Assembly (NCBI GenBank): GCA_963832835.1 | Contig: CAWHVD010000001.1 | Span: 62,001-126,000, forward strand | Reading direction: 5' to 3' | Length of the DNA: 64,000 bases | DNA from: CAVPKN01 sp963832835 | Lineage (GTDB): Bacteria > Chlamydiota > Chlamydiia > Chlamydiales > JAAKFR01 | Shown: piece after piece, positions 52,785 through 61,948 of the stretch | Position numbering within the stretch: position 1 is the first letter of the stretch | How the letters are laid out: the number at the start of each line of letters is the position of its first letter | Made by a program: the position numbers and the translations under genes | The notes under the pieces: generated by a model | Database searches by the model: none | What the model saw: only the letters and a program-made list of their open reading frames with translations | Told to the model about the DNA's origin: nothing

Positions 52785-53884
52785 TATAACATGGCCTTTC
52801 GTTTCTTATATTTGTCGATGTGATGTTCTAGGGCTTTACCAGTTCCCAGGCAAACTGCCAACAAAGGATGGGACGGGATAATCACCGGAAGCCCTGTGGC
52901 TTTTGTCAAAGCCCTATCGAGACCCTTAATGAGCGCTCCTCCACCTGCTAACACCATTCCTCTGTCGACCAGGTCAGCAGAGAGCTCTGGGGGACATTTT
53001 TCGAGGGTTAAGTGTACGCATTCGATGATCTGTTGAATAGGCTCTGCAAGGCATTCACGGATTTCGACTGAGTTAATCCGTTTTGTAATGGGAAGGCCCG
53101 CCACTTGGTCTCGTCCACGCACTTCCATCTCTAGTTCTTTCTCACCCAGAGGGAAGGCCGAACCAATTGAAATTTTAATCTCCTCAGCAGTCCTTGGGCC
53201 GATCATTAAATTGTAGGTGCGGCGCATGTAATTGATGATGCATTCATCAAATTCATCCCCTGCGATCCTTAGACTTCTCGATTCGACAATCCCACCAAGC
53301 GAAATAATTGCAATCTCTGTTGTACCGCCTCCGATATCGATGATCATGCTAGCTGCAGGTTCATGTACAGGCAGATCAACGCCAATAGCAGCCGCCATGG
53401 GCTCTTCGATCAAGATCACTTCCTTCGCACCTGCATGCAAAGCTGAATCCTCTACCGCTCGCTTTTCAACACCTGTAATACCTGAAGGGACAGCAATTAA
53501 AATCTTCGGTCTGAATAAGCTTCTAGCGGGGGTAACCCGTTTGATGAGTGCCTTGAGCATCCCCTCGGCAATTTCAAAATCAGCGATTACCCCATCTTTC
53601 ATGGGCCGTACCGCATGGATTTTGCGGGGAGTTTTGCCCAACATGGCTTTGGCTTTATGGCCTACAGCCAATACTTCATTGGTTTGCGAATCGACGGCTA
53701 CAACGGAAGGTTCACTGAGAACTATCCCTTTGCCTCTGACATAGACCAGTGTGTTGGCAGTACCCAAATCTATGCCGATATCACTGGAAAAAAAATTGAA
53801 AAATTTATCGCATTTCTGAAATGTTCTTTTACTAATGGATTCCAGGAGGGCTTTATAGCTACGTTCACTCCTATTTTTTAACAT
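52784..53884 (-). CDS. mreB: MreB, actin-like cell-shape and division protein
   Basis: The protein has 366 residues. The nucleotide-binding parts are DIGIDLGTANTLVYV, IDIGGGTTEIAIISLGG and LAGGGALIKGLD. The N-terminus carries an extension of about 34 residues (MLKNRSERSYKALLESISKR and on) before the actin fold; chlamydial MreB is known to have such a membrane-binding extension. MreB substitutes for FtsZ in chlamydial division and works with RodA (24251-25384). It is 18 bases downstream of the SNF2 gene and overlaps pckG. Confidence 0.95.
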   Translation of the reverse strand: MLKNRSERSYKALLESISKRTFQKCDKFFNFFSSDIGIDLGTANTLVYVRGKGIVLSEPSVVAVDSQTNEVLAVGHKAKAMLGKTPRKIHAVRPMKDGVIADFEIAEGMLKALIKRVTPARSLFRPKILIAVPSGITGVEKRAVEDSALHAGAKEVILIEEPMAAAIGVDLPVHEPAASMIIDIGGGTTEIAIISLGGIVESRSLRIAGDEFDECIINYMRRTYNLMIGPRTAEEIKISIGSAFPLGEKELEMEVRGRDQVAGLPITKRINSVEIRECLAEPIQQIIECVHLTLEKCPPELSADLVDRGMVLAGGGALIKGLDRALTKATGLPVIIPSHPLLAVCLGTGKALEHHIDKYKKRKAML

Positions 53885-53902
53885 AATGGATACCTTAACA
53901 CC

Positions 53903-56900
53903 TTAAGTCTGTAATAATTCGAGGACTTCTTCCCACGTCAACTTAGAAATTGCCTCGTCATCCGAACTGATCACTTTTTTGACAAGGCCTTTTTTTCTGT
54001 TTTGTAAGCTTAAAATCTTTTCTTCTATCGTATTTAACGTAATGAGCTTATATGACGAAACTGATCTTTTTTGTCCAAGACGATGTACACGGTCAGTAGC
54101 TTGATTTTCAACTGCGGGGTTCCACCACATGTCGTAATGGATCACCGTATCGGCGCTTGTCAAATTCAGGCCCGAGCCGCCAGCTTTCAACGAGACTAGG
54201 AAAACTAAAATTTTGGGATCTTCATTAAACTGATTGACGATCTCTAAGCGATTCTTGCTGGAACCGTCGAGATAAGCAAACGAGATCCCCATTTGCTTGA
54301 GATCTTCACGCAAGATCGTCAGCATTTTCGTGTACTGGCTGAAGATCACGGTCTTATGCTTTCCCTCGATTAGGGAGGGTAGCAGCTCCATGAGCATATC
54401 GTATTTAGCTGAATCGCCTGCCTCTGCGACATCTTTGGCAAAAATAGCTGGATGGCAGCAAATCTGTTTGAGCCTTGTCAGGGTGGCAAGCACATGAATC
54501 TGAATCTTGTCGAAGCCCTCTTTTTTGACCAGACGGGAAAGCTCTTCTTTAGCAGAGGCTGCGTAGGAATGATAAAGTTCTTTTTGTCTGTCTGTAAGAT
54601 GGCAATGATAGACAATTTCGGTGACAGGAGGTAGGTCTTTGAGAACATCTTCTTTCATGCGGCGCAAGATAAAGGGGGAGACTTTCCTTTTGAGCGTCTC
54701 AATATTGCTCTCCCCTCCACTGATGGGCGTCAACTTGCGTATATACTTTTCGACAAAACGGTCATAGCTACTGAGGAGCCCAGGCATTAAAAAGTCAAAC
54801 AGGCTCCAGAGCTCATCCAGAGAGTTCTCGATAGGCGTACCTGTCAGAATCAACTTATGCGAGGCCAGGATCATTTTGACAGATTTTGCGTTGCGTGTTC
54901 CTCTATTCTTGATATGTTGCGCTTCATCAAGGATGGCATAGTTGAAGGTGATCTCTTTATAAACCTCGATGTCTTTTTGCAATAAATTGTATGAAGTAAT
55001 GACAATGTCAAAATCACGGATTGTCTTAAGTGTTTTTTTTCTTTTGTCGGGCGTGCTATCGATGACTACAGTGCGTAGGGCTGGGTTAAATTTGTGAAAC
55101 TCAGCCTTCCAGTTATATACAAGCGAGGTGGGACAAACAATCAGGGAGGGGGCATTACCCATTTCTTTGTGATTTTGTGTAATAGCGATAATGGCCTGTA
55201 GAGTCTTCCCAAGACCCATATCATCCGCCAAAATGCCTCCTAGGTGCATTTTACGTAGTCTTTCAAGCCAATGTACACCTTCTAATTGATAAGCGCGCAG
55301 GGTGGCCTGGATCTCCTGGGGAACTTCCTGTGCAGAAACTTCGGTCTCTCCTAGAAGCTGCTGCTGGATTTGTTTGAGACGACGGCTCATCGTAAATTTG
55401 ACTGGGAGCGAGGTAAAAAGACTAGGCTGGATAGTGGTCAAACTCCACAAAGGCTTTTCTTCGACGTAGTTATCAAGCCTAGAGAGGCCCATCTCATCAA
55501 AAATCTGGATAATGGGAGAAATTTTTTCGAGATCAAGTACCAAAATACGTGCGAGGGATTTCTTGCCTTTACCTGTGCTCTGCAGCTCTAGATACCTCTT
55601 TTTAGAAGCCAAACAATCCCAAAGCAGATCCAGGGAAGTACCTTTTAAATAACCGTCTACTTTCAGCTCGACATTGTAGGTATCAATCCGCTCACTTTCT
55701 GACAAAGAGAGCTCAAAGCTCGATTCATCGTAAATAAACTGTTCAGACAGATTTTGAGGGCAATCGAAGGAAATTCTGTGTTGGTGGCGGGGAACCGTCT
55801 CTGTCATAAATTCGACGATTTTTTTCTCGCTTTTGACACGAAAACACCCCTCTTTCTCATCGAAGAGGAAATCTGCAAAAATCATATCGATGAGCTTTCG
55901 CTCTTCTACAAGATTGCGAGCCAAAGTTCCTTCGTTACCAACAAACTTGAAAATCATGTCGAAGCTCAACTGGTTCAGCGCTGCAGGGGTCTCATTCTTA
56001 CCATAGATAAAAAAGAGCCGAGCTTCCAATTCCCCATTCAAGTAATTGATTTCGCATCGTCCTTTCAGCTCTTCCACAAAGGGAAGCGTGACAAAACGTT
56101 CGATCATGCCAGGATTAGCGACCTCGGCATATTGGCGCAGCACGGGCAGGGCGTTTTCAATAAAAGTGCCAAATAGCGGCTCAGGGATGGTAATATCTCG
56201 CATCATGGGCAGAGCTTTTAAATGCGCCCGTTTCACTTTAGGCTGAAACCGATAATACACGTTTTGGTGGATCAATCCTGGTTTTGCCGACTCAAACAGC
56301 CAGGCATGTTCCAAGCCAATCGATTCCTCATCTAAGCGTACAGATGGTCTTAAAAGTAAAGTAGGGCCTGGAGCCTCCAGATATTCCAGAGCCACTTTGA
56401 TCTGGGCAGGATAGGCCGATAAACAAAGGGGTTCTTCCAGATTTCCGCAATACAGACAGGGCAAAGCTGTAGCCTCGCGTCCTGCTCTGGGAACAACTTG
56501 GGGATCGTTGCCAATGGCCAAATCGTAGGCACGGGCCAAGATAGCACCTAGCGCTTCACGTTCGAGGCCAGCTACACGGAGATATTTTTCTTCACCTAAG
56601 CCCAGATAGCGGGCATTTTGAATCACCATATTAAGTAATTCGCGAGCGACAGGGTCAAAAGAATAAGGAGTAAAGAAATATCTTTTTCCACTCAAACTGA
56701 TCGGCTCTGAGTAACGAATTGCTTCTAGAAAGGCTTTGACATTGGGGATCAAAAGTGGTTTTGAACGTGCAGGAAGACGTATAGCAATTTGGATTTCTGG
56801 ATTAGTGTGGGCATCCACATGAGCATGATTGGAAAAAATCAAAGCCAACTCGGCTTTATCCTCTTCAATCACCTCAGGAGGTAAAAAAAAGGGCGATCCC

Positions 56901-57451
56901 CCTAATTGCATTGCCGAACTTTGGTATTCGCGCAGCACCTCTTTCTGAAATTGAAGGTCACGGCGCTTATCTTCTTTCGAAGCTGCCACTTCAAATGTTT
57001 CCCGCAGCTCTTGTTGGATTTCAGCGTCATGCGCTTCGAGACTTGCCTGTTTGGAATAGTCGACTACAATCTCATTGAGATTTTCTTCCAAAAAGTAGAG
57101 CACCGCTGCAATATGCTGGCAATCGTATGTGTATGTACAGTCACAGTTGGAATCGATTGCCATAGACTCACACCTGTCGATTTCAATTTCGCTCTCATAG
57201 ACATTCTCAAAAGCCCCTTTAACGCGGGAACTGACCTTCAAATGTTTGGCATCAAAAAGTAAAATCTTAGCGTTGACAACCGAGTTTTTGTCATAAAGTT
57301 CCTTCCCTTCTTTCAAGATGTTAGAAGAAAAATCCTGTCTTAGCTTCCGGAAATTGAGCATGCTTTTAATTCCGATCCCCGTCGTATATACAAGCTCTAA
57401 GTTGTACTGATTTACCCTCTCCAACGCAATGAAAAAGTGTACCTGTCCCAT
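53903..57451 (-). CDS. SWIM-domain SNF2-family helicase
   Basis: The protein has 1182 residues. A SWIM zinc-binding motif lies near residue 105-125 (CDCTYTYDCQHIAAVL). The helicase core is at the C-terminus: LADDMGLGKTLQAIIA (Walker A), LDEAQHIKN (DEAQ box), LTGTPIENSLDELWSLFDFL, and TDRVHRLGQKRSV (motif VI). The middle 550 or so residues are long and poorly marked. Such enzymes remodel protein-DNA complexes; the bacterial role is uncertain. ATG 57451 has AGGA upstream; an ATG at 57361 (MLNFRKLRQDF) is an alternative. The recalled counterpart is CT708. Confidence 0.92.
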   Translation of the reverse strand: MGQVHFFIALERVNQYNLELVYTTGIGIKSMLNFRKLRQDFSSNILKEGKELYDKNSVVNAKILLFDAKHLKVSSRVKGAFENVYESEIEIDRCESMAIDSNCDCTYTYDCQHIAAVLYFLEENLNEIVVDYSKQASLEAHDAEIQQELRETFEVAASKEDKRRDLQFQKEVLREYQSSAMQLGGSPFFLPPEVIEEDKAELALIFSNHAHVDAHTNPEIQIAIRLPARSKPLLIPNVKAFLEAIRYSEPISLSGKRYFFTPYSFDPVARELLNMVIQNARYLGLGEEKYLRVAGLEREALGAILARAYDLAIGNDPQVVPRAGREATALPCLYCGNLEEPLCLSAYPAQIKVALEYLEAPGPTLLLRPSVRLDEESIGLEHAWLFESAKPGLIHQNVYYRFQPKVKRAHLKALPMMRDITIPEPLFGTFIENALPVLRQYAEVANPGMIERFVTLPFVEELKGRCEINYLNGELEARLFFIYGKNETPAALNQLSFDMIFKFVGNEGTLARNLVEERKLIDMIFADFLFDEKEGCFRVKSEKKIVEFMTETVPRHQHRISFDCPQNLSEQFIYDESSFELSLSESERIDTYNVELKVDGYLKGTSLDLLWDCLASKKRYLELQSTGKGKKSLARILVLDLEKISPIIQIFDEMGLSRLDNYVEEKPLWSLTTIQPSLFTSLPVKFTMSRRLKQIQQQLLGETEVSAQEVPQEIQATLRAYQLEGVHWLERLRKMHLGGILADDMGLGKTLQAIIAITQNHKEMGNAPSLIVCPTSLVYNWKAEFHKFNPALRTVVIDSTPDKRKKTLKTIRDFDIVITSYNLLQKDIEVYKEITFNYAILDEAQHIKNRGTRNAKSVKMILASHKLILTGTPIENSLDELWSLFDFLMPGLLSSYDRFVEKYIRKLTPISGGESNIETLKRKVSPFILRRMKEDVLKDLPPVTEIVYHCHLTDRQKELYHSYAASAKEELSRLVKKEGFDKIQIHVLATLTRLKQICCHPAIFAKDVAEAGDSAKYDMLMELLPSLIEGKHKTVIFSQYTKMLTILREDLKQMGISFAYLDGSSKNRLEIVNQFNEDPKILVFLVSLKAGGSGLNLTSADTVIHYDMWWNPAVENQATDRVHRLGQKRSVSSYKLITLNTIEEKILSLQNRKKGLVKKVISSDDEAISKLTWEEVLELLQT

Positions 57452-57572
57452 TTTCGTAATCCTGAAAACAAGAACAGCTAAGCTGCTGGGCTCAGATTTT
57501 TTTATTATTTTTTAAATCTTAATACTAAATTAAATCTAATTATATACAATGTTTTTTTAAAAGGAGCACAAT

Positions 57573-57872
57573 ATGGCATTAGAGAACATGACTGCCTCAA
57601 ATTCTATTTTTCTGGGTTTTGAGCCTTGGGAAGAAAAAGTGGTGATCGGCACATTCGTTAGCGTCGTAGCTTTTGGGGTATTAGCGGGCCTTATTGCCTC
57701 ACTTGTAGTTACCGGGAACCTCATGAAATTCTTTGAAATGAAGGCCCATCTCACTATTGGCCAAGGCCTTCTCTATATTGCGCTTCCGATATTAGGCTCG
57801 TCCATTATTACCGCTTTGGGAGTCAAATATAGGGAACATCTTAGAGCGCATATCATCCAGACCACCTCATAA
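57573..57872 (+). CDS. Small two-helix membrane protein, Inc-like
   Basis: The protein has 99 residues, with GGAG just upstream of the ATG. Two hydrophobic segments (GTFVSVVAFGVLAGLIASLV and LTIGQGLLYIALPILGSSII) lie about 20 residues apart, with short charged ends, the bilobed Inc form. It is first of three membrane-protein genes in a row (57573, 57968, 58304) that share topology but not clear sequence. Function unknown. Confidence 0.65.
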   Translation: MALENMTASNSIFLGFEPWEEKVVIGTFVSVVAFGVLAGLIASLVVTGNLMKFFEMKAHLTIGQGLLYIALPILGSSIITALGVKYREHLRAHIIQTTS

Positions 57873-57899
57873 CTCTTAAAATAACATTATAATTTTTAA

Positions 57900-57928
57900 T
57901 TGAAATTAACAGATTAATGTGCTATTAT
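57900..57928 (+). promoter_or_regulatory. Sigma-70-like promoter
   Basis: TTGAAA (57900-57905) and TATTAT (57923-57928) are 17 bp apart, in AT-rich DNA between two small genes, 40 bases before the start of the second. Confidence 0.6.
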
Positions 57929-57967
57929 AGTAGAAAATAATAATAAAAACCAAATAAGGAGATTATA

Positions 57968-58237
57968 ATGAGTTCAAGCGGTTTGAGTTTTGATGCACAC
58001 GGAGTACCACGCTTAAATGACGAAGGCGGGGATTTCGGCAAGCTAACAAAACAAGAAAAGTCGGCGATGGGACCTTGCATAGTTACTGTTCTTGCCCTTA
58101 CAGTAATCGCTGGTGTATTAATTGGACTGGCCGTTACAGGTCATCTCGGGACCTTGCATTCAACCGGACCGACACATCTCCCTGCTTCTCAGTCGATGAC
58201 TACCCTTTTCCATCAATCCGCATGGACTTCTTTCTAA
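57968..58237 (+). CDS. Small single-helix membrane protein
   Basis: The protein has 89 residues. AAGGAG lies upstream of the ATG and a good promoter at 57900-57928. A soluble, charged N-terminus of about 34 residues is followed by one hydrophobic segment (CIVTVLALTVIAGVLIGLAV) and a Ser/Thr/His-rich tail. No family is recognised. Its place between two Inc-like genes suggests an inclusion or envelope role, by context only. Confidence 0.55.
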   Translation: MSSSGLSFDAHGVPRLNDEGGDFGKLTKQEKSAMGPCIVTVLALTVIAGVLIGLAVTGHLGTLHSTGPTHLPASQSMTTLFHQSAWTSF

Positions 58238-58249
58238 GTATAAGGGGAT

Positions 58250-58276
58250 TTGGCAAGATATTGTATACGATATAAT
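58250..58276 (+). promoter_or_regulatory. Possible promoter for the kinase-like gene
   Basis: TTGGCA (58250-58255) and a perfect TATAAT (58271-58276) are 15 bp apart, shorter than ideal. No ribosome binding site is evident before the ATG at 58304. Confidence 0.4.
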
Positions 58277-58303
58277 AAAACATGATTTAAAAATTAATAA
58301 TTT

Positions 58304-59668
58304 ATGAGCTCCATTTCTTACAAAACAGAGGCCGACCGAATAGAGGCCCAATTGTGTCGGTGCCTTGAGCCTTGGGTTGTAGGAGCCCTTTTAATCGCGG
58401 GTATTATTCTGCCTATTATCGGATCTATCGCTTTACCTGCTCACATCCATCACCTTCCGTGGGGCTTTTTTACGAAAATCCCCATGGACCAGTCTATCCT
58501 AATGATCTCTATAGGAACCTTAGGGTTAGGGATCTCTATCTGGAGATTGGTGCCCCCTAGACCCAAGCTGGATGTTGATCAAGCAATTACAACACTCAGG
58601 CAGAAGATCCCTAATTTAGAAGAAAGAACTGAAGAAAAACTTTATTATTACCCACAAACTGATACTTTGAATCCTAGTAGAGAATTAGGCGCTAAGGAGA
58701 CTCGCCTTACCCTAAAACGCATCACTCCGGATGGTCCTTACTACGCAAAAACAGGTAAAAAATTAGGTAGAGGCGTTCAAAAAACAGCCTATTTAGTTAG
58801 AAGCCTTCAAGAGAATTTTCCCGACCAAGTTCGAACAGTTGAGCGCAACCCTCCCGCCAATGATGAACTCGCGATTTATGAAGCCTTAAAAGCTTGCCCT
58901 CATGTCGTACATTGCCTAGCAGTCGTGAAGGATACTGAGCAAAAGCGATCCCTAATCTTGGAAATGTGCCCAAAAACCTTAAAAGCGGCCGATGGATTGA
59001 CTCAAGCACAAATCTTAACATTTTTTGAGGGATATCTAAGGGGGCTAGCAGCTCTTCATGAAGCAGGTTATCTACACCTCGACTGCCACGAGGGCAATTT
59101 ATTTATCGACGCTAAAGAACGGGGACGTTTAGCCGATTTTGGCAGCAGCCGCCCTATCGATTCTCTTAATACAGTGGAGGGTTTTGGTAAAATGATGCCT
59201 GTTCAAACACGTGATGAAAGCCACCACCTTCCTTTAGCGATGGCCTTTCACTTACTGGCACCCGAAATTGTCCGGTGTATTGGCAGGCTCAAAGAAGGAC
59301 AGCGAGACAAAAAGGAAGCAGCACTCGTACCTATTTCAGGTAAGGCCGACGTGTGGACCCTGGGAAACATCCTTGCGAAGAAATTAAAACCCCAATCCTC
59401 AGCCTATCAAAAAACCATCGAGTGTCAGGAAGCAATACAGCCAGTCACCCCTAATAACCAATGTTATTGCCCATTCACCCTCAGTATTGAAAAGAACAAT
59501 CAATACCACCAAGATCTTCTAAGTAACTATCCTGATGAACCTATCAATCAAGCCTCCGTAGATTACTTGATTTGGAAAATGCTCCACCCTGACCATAACC
59601 TGCGATTCTCGGCTCAAGAAGCTGCCGAATACATTTCTACCTTGCGGAAAATCACCCAAGACTCATAG
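58304..59668 (+). CDS. Membrane-anchored protein kinase-like, Inc-type topology
   Basis: The protein has 454 residues. Two hydrophobic segments (about 24-46 and 64-83) are followed by a eukaryotic-like kinase fold: Gly-rich loop LGRGVQKTAYLV (154-165), catalytic loop LHLDCHEGNLFID (Asp260, Asn265), DFG at 278-280 and LLAPEIV in the activation segment. The beta-3 strand (DQVRTVERNP) has no Lys where the ATP-binding lysine is expected, so activity is uncertain. An Inc-type anchor would place the kinase domain at the host cytosol. It directly precedes the tRNA-Gly genes. Confidence 0.75.
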   Translation: MSSISYKTEADRIEAQLCRCLEPWVVGALLIAGIILPIIGSIALPAHIHHLPWGFFTKIPMDQSILMISIGTLGLGISIWRLVPPRPKLDVDQAITTLRQKIPNLEERTEEKLYYYPQTDTLNPSRELGAKETRLTLKRITPDGPYYAKTGKKLGRGVQKTAYLVRSLQENFPDQVRTVERNPPANDELAIYEALKACPHVVHCLAVVKDTEQKRSLILEMCPKTLKAADGLTQAQILTFFEGYLRGLAALHEAGYLHLDCHEGNLFIDAKERGRLADFGSSRPIDSLNTVEGFGKMMPVQTRDESHHLPLAMAFHLLAPEIVRCIGRLKEGQRDKKEAALVPISGKADVWTLGNILAKKLKPQSSAYQKTIECQEAIQPVTPNNQCYCPFTLSIEKNNQYHQDLLSNYPDEPINQASVDYLIWKMLHPDHNLRFSAQEAAEYISTLRKITQDS

Positions 59669-59686
59669 AATTTCGTACTCCTCTTT

Positions 59687-59758
59687 TGCGGGTGTAGCTC
59701 AGCGGTAGAGCGTCAGCTTCCCAAGCTGAAAGTCGTGAGTTCGAACCTCATCACCCGC
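59687..59758 (+). tRNA. tRNA-Gly (CCC)
   Basis: GCGGGTG pairs with CACCCGC in the acceptor stem. The anticodon loop is TTCCCAA (anticodon CCC), and the T arm is GTGAGTTCGAACCTCAT. The 3' CCA is not encoded. A second tRNA-Gly follows 75 bases later. Confidence 0.95.
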
Positions 59759-59833
59759 TAAGGGCCTAAGCTCACCTTAAGAGCCTATGCTTTCGAACTT
59801 CCATGAAGTTCTAAAAGAGGAGCCTAAAATAAT

Positions 59834-59905
59834 GCGGGTGTAGCTCAGTGGTAGAGCATCACGTTGCCAACGTGAGGGTCGTGAGTTCGAACCTCATCAC
59901 CCGCT
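59834..59905 (+). tRNA. tRNA-Gly (GCC)
   Basis: It has the same acceptor and T stems as the preceding tRNA-Gly, but the anticodon loop is TTGCCAA (anticodon GCC). The 3' CCA is not encoded. The tig start codon follows 23 bases downstream. Confidence 0.95.
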
Positions 59906-59928
59906 ATCCATTTCATCTAAAGGTTTAT

Positions 59929-61254
59929 GTGAATCAAAAAGTTCAAACTTTCGAAAACGAAGGATTCTTAGCAGAGGCTACTGAGGAATCGGGTTGCCGC
60001 CTCAACGTGAAGGTCCATGTTAAACCTAAAATGACCCAAAAAACCTATCAAAAAGCGGTCAAACAGGTCAACAAACAGATCTCCATTCCCGGCTTCCGCA
60101 AAGGACATGCTCCGCAGCGCACTGTCATTTCGCGTCACAGCTCATCGGTGGAACAAGAGTGGAAAGAAATCCTTGTCAATGAGGCTTACCGTGCCGCACT
60201 TGAGTTGACCGCAATTTATCCGATGGGCCGCGATAGCGTCGACAAACCCAAAATCGAAAAGTGCTCTCAAGAAGAAGGTGCTGTCGTCAGCATTGCTTAC
60301 GAACACTATCCCAAAATCCCCACTATTGATTTTTCAACAATCAAGCTGCCCTCAATTGCAAAACCACCCATCGACACCGATAAAATAAGTGAGATTGTTG
60401 AAGAGCTAAGGCGAGCGCATGCCGACTGGGAAGATATCACTGACCGTCCCGTTCAAGAGGGTGATTTTGTAGATGTGACCATCGATTCCCTCGAACAAGA
60501 CCCTCCTCAAACCATCGTCACAGACCGCCGCTTTGAAGTAGCTGACAAACGGCTCACTCCCTGGCTGAAAGAAATCTTACTGGGAATGAAAATAGGCGAG
60601 AATGCTGAGGGGATCAGCGAAGTGGACCCAGAGGCCTCTGAGAGTACAAAGCAAAACTTTAAACCCTCTAAACTACGCGTTACTTTGCTCGCTATCAAAA
60701 AAATCCTGCCCCCCCCTATAGATGATGCACTCGCTCAAAAAGCTGGAGCCGATTCTCTAGAGGATTTACAAGCCAAGATCCGTCGCAATCTCGAAAAAGA
60801 GGCTGATCAGGAACAATTGGAAAAGCAGACCGATGCACTGGATCAAGCTCTTTTAGAAACGTATCACTTTGACCTCCCAGCCTCATTTGTCGAGGCAGAG
60901 CGTACCGAACGTATTGCACGCAAGATCCAAAACTTGAAAGAGGCAAACCTATCTGACGAAGAGATCAAATCTCAAGAGAGCGCAGTTGAAAGAGAAGTAG
61001 CGCATGAGATCGATGTTGCATTGCGCCTTTACTTCCTCAATAAACAGTTGATCAAGCAGGGAAGCATTTCCCTCTCTAATGCCGAGCTGAATGACGAACT
61101 GGTCCGGCAAATGAGTCAAAATCCCTATCTTTATGGACGCGATCAAAACGAGACACAAACTAGAGAAATTGTGTCGCGTATTGCCTCTTCAATGATGCAG
61201 CGTAAAGCAAAAGAATATGCGCTATCCCAAGTTGCACTTTCTGAGAATGCCTAA
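59929..61254 (+). CDS. tig: Trigger factor
   Basis: The protein has 441 residues. I chose GTG 59929, with TAAAGG five bases upstream; the longer open frame would run back into the tRNA-Gly. The ribosome-binding signature is PGFRKGHAP, preceded by KQVNKQISI. A reduced PPIase-like middle and a long helical C-terminal domain follow. It helps nascent proteins fold. It starts the conserved tig-clpP-clpX group (recalled CT707 to CT705). Confidence 0.93.
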   Translation: MNQKVQTFENEGFLAEATEESGCRLNVKVHVKPKMTQKTYQKAVKQVNKQISIPGFRKGHAPQRTVISRHSSSVEQEWKEILVNEAYRAALELTAIYPMGRDSVDKPKIEKCSQEEGAVVSIAYEHYPKIPTIDFSTIKLPSIAKPPIDTDKISEIVEELRRAHADWEDITDRPVQEGDFVDVTIDSLEQDPPQTIVTDRRFEVADKRLTPWLKEILLGMKIGENAEGISEVDPEASESTKQNFKPSKLRVTLLAIKKILPPPIDDALAQKAGADSLEDLQAKIRRNLEKEADQEQLEKQTDALDQALLETYHFDLPASFVEAERTERIARKIQNLKEANLSDEEIKSQESAVEREVAHEIDVALRLYFLNKQLIKQGSISLSNAELNDELVRQMSQNPYLYGRDQNETQTREIVSRIASSMMQRKAKEYALSQVALSENA

Positions 61255-61345
61255 ATTAACTGAAAAGCTGGGTATAATCTTCTTGACCTGTAGATAGGCT
61301 ACGACTACACTCCCGTTTTTGCAAAGTTTGGATGAGGTTTCTGAC

Positions 61346-61948
61346 ATGACGCTAGTTCCTTATGTGATTGAAGATACTGGCCGTGGCGAGCGTGCCATGG
61401 ATATTTATTCCCGCTTGCTCAAAGATCGGATCGTGCTCATTGGCGCAGCCATCGATGAGCATATGGCTAATACAGTCATAGCCCAACTGCTGTTTCTGAT
61501 GTCTGATGATCCCAAAAAGGACATCCAAATCTTCATTAATTCTCCTGGCGGCTATATCACAGCGGGCCTTGCGATTTATGATACCATACGCTTTCTTGGT
61601 TGCGATGTCAGCACCTATTGCATTGGCCAAGCAGCATCTATGGGAGCTCTACTTCTCGCAGCAGGCACCAAGGGTAAGCGTAAAGCTCTACCCAATAGTC
61701 GTATCATGATCCACCAACCCTCTGGCGGCATCATGGGGACTTCCGCCGACATCCAGCTGCAGGCCGAAGAAATTCTCCGTTTAAAAGATGCTCTTGCTCA
61801 TATTTTAGCTGAGTGCACGGGTCAAACAGTTGAGAAAATTTTGGAAGATTCAGAACGAGACTTCTTTATGAGCCCAGAGCAGGCAATCGCCTATGGATTA
61901 ATAGACGAGGTTGTGGTCTCCAAAAAAGTAACAAAAATAGAAAGTTAG
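61346..61948 (+). CDS. clpP: ClpP protease subunit
   Basis: The protein has 200 residues from ATG 61346, with GAGG eight bases upstream. The Ser is in GQAASMGALLLAAG, the His in SRIMIHQPSGG, and the Asp in the DRDF-type region (SERDFFMSPEQA). Its stop is immediately followed by the clpX ATG. It forms the proteolytic chamber with ClpX. A TATAAT at 61273-61278 may be part of a promoter. Confidence 0.95.
   Translation: MTLVPYVIEDTGRGERAMDIYSRLLKDRIVLIGAAIDEHMANTVIAQLLFLMSDDPKKDIQIFINSPGGYITAGLAIYDTIRFLGCDVSTYCIGQAASMGALLLAAGTKGKRKALPNSRIMIHQPSGGIMGTSADIQLQAEEILRLKDALAHILAECTGQTVEKILEDSERDFFMSPEQAIAYGLIDEVVVSKKVTKIES

Noticed and set aside
59848..59928. Longer N-terminus for trigger factor
   Set aside because: It would read through the tRNA-Gly gene; the GTG at 59929 has a good ribosome binding site and gives the usual length.
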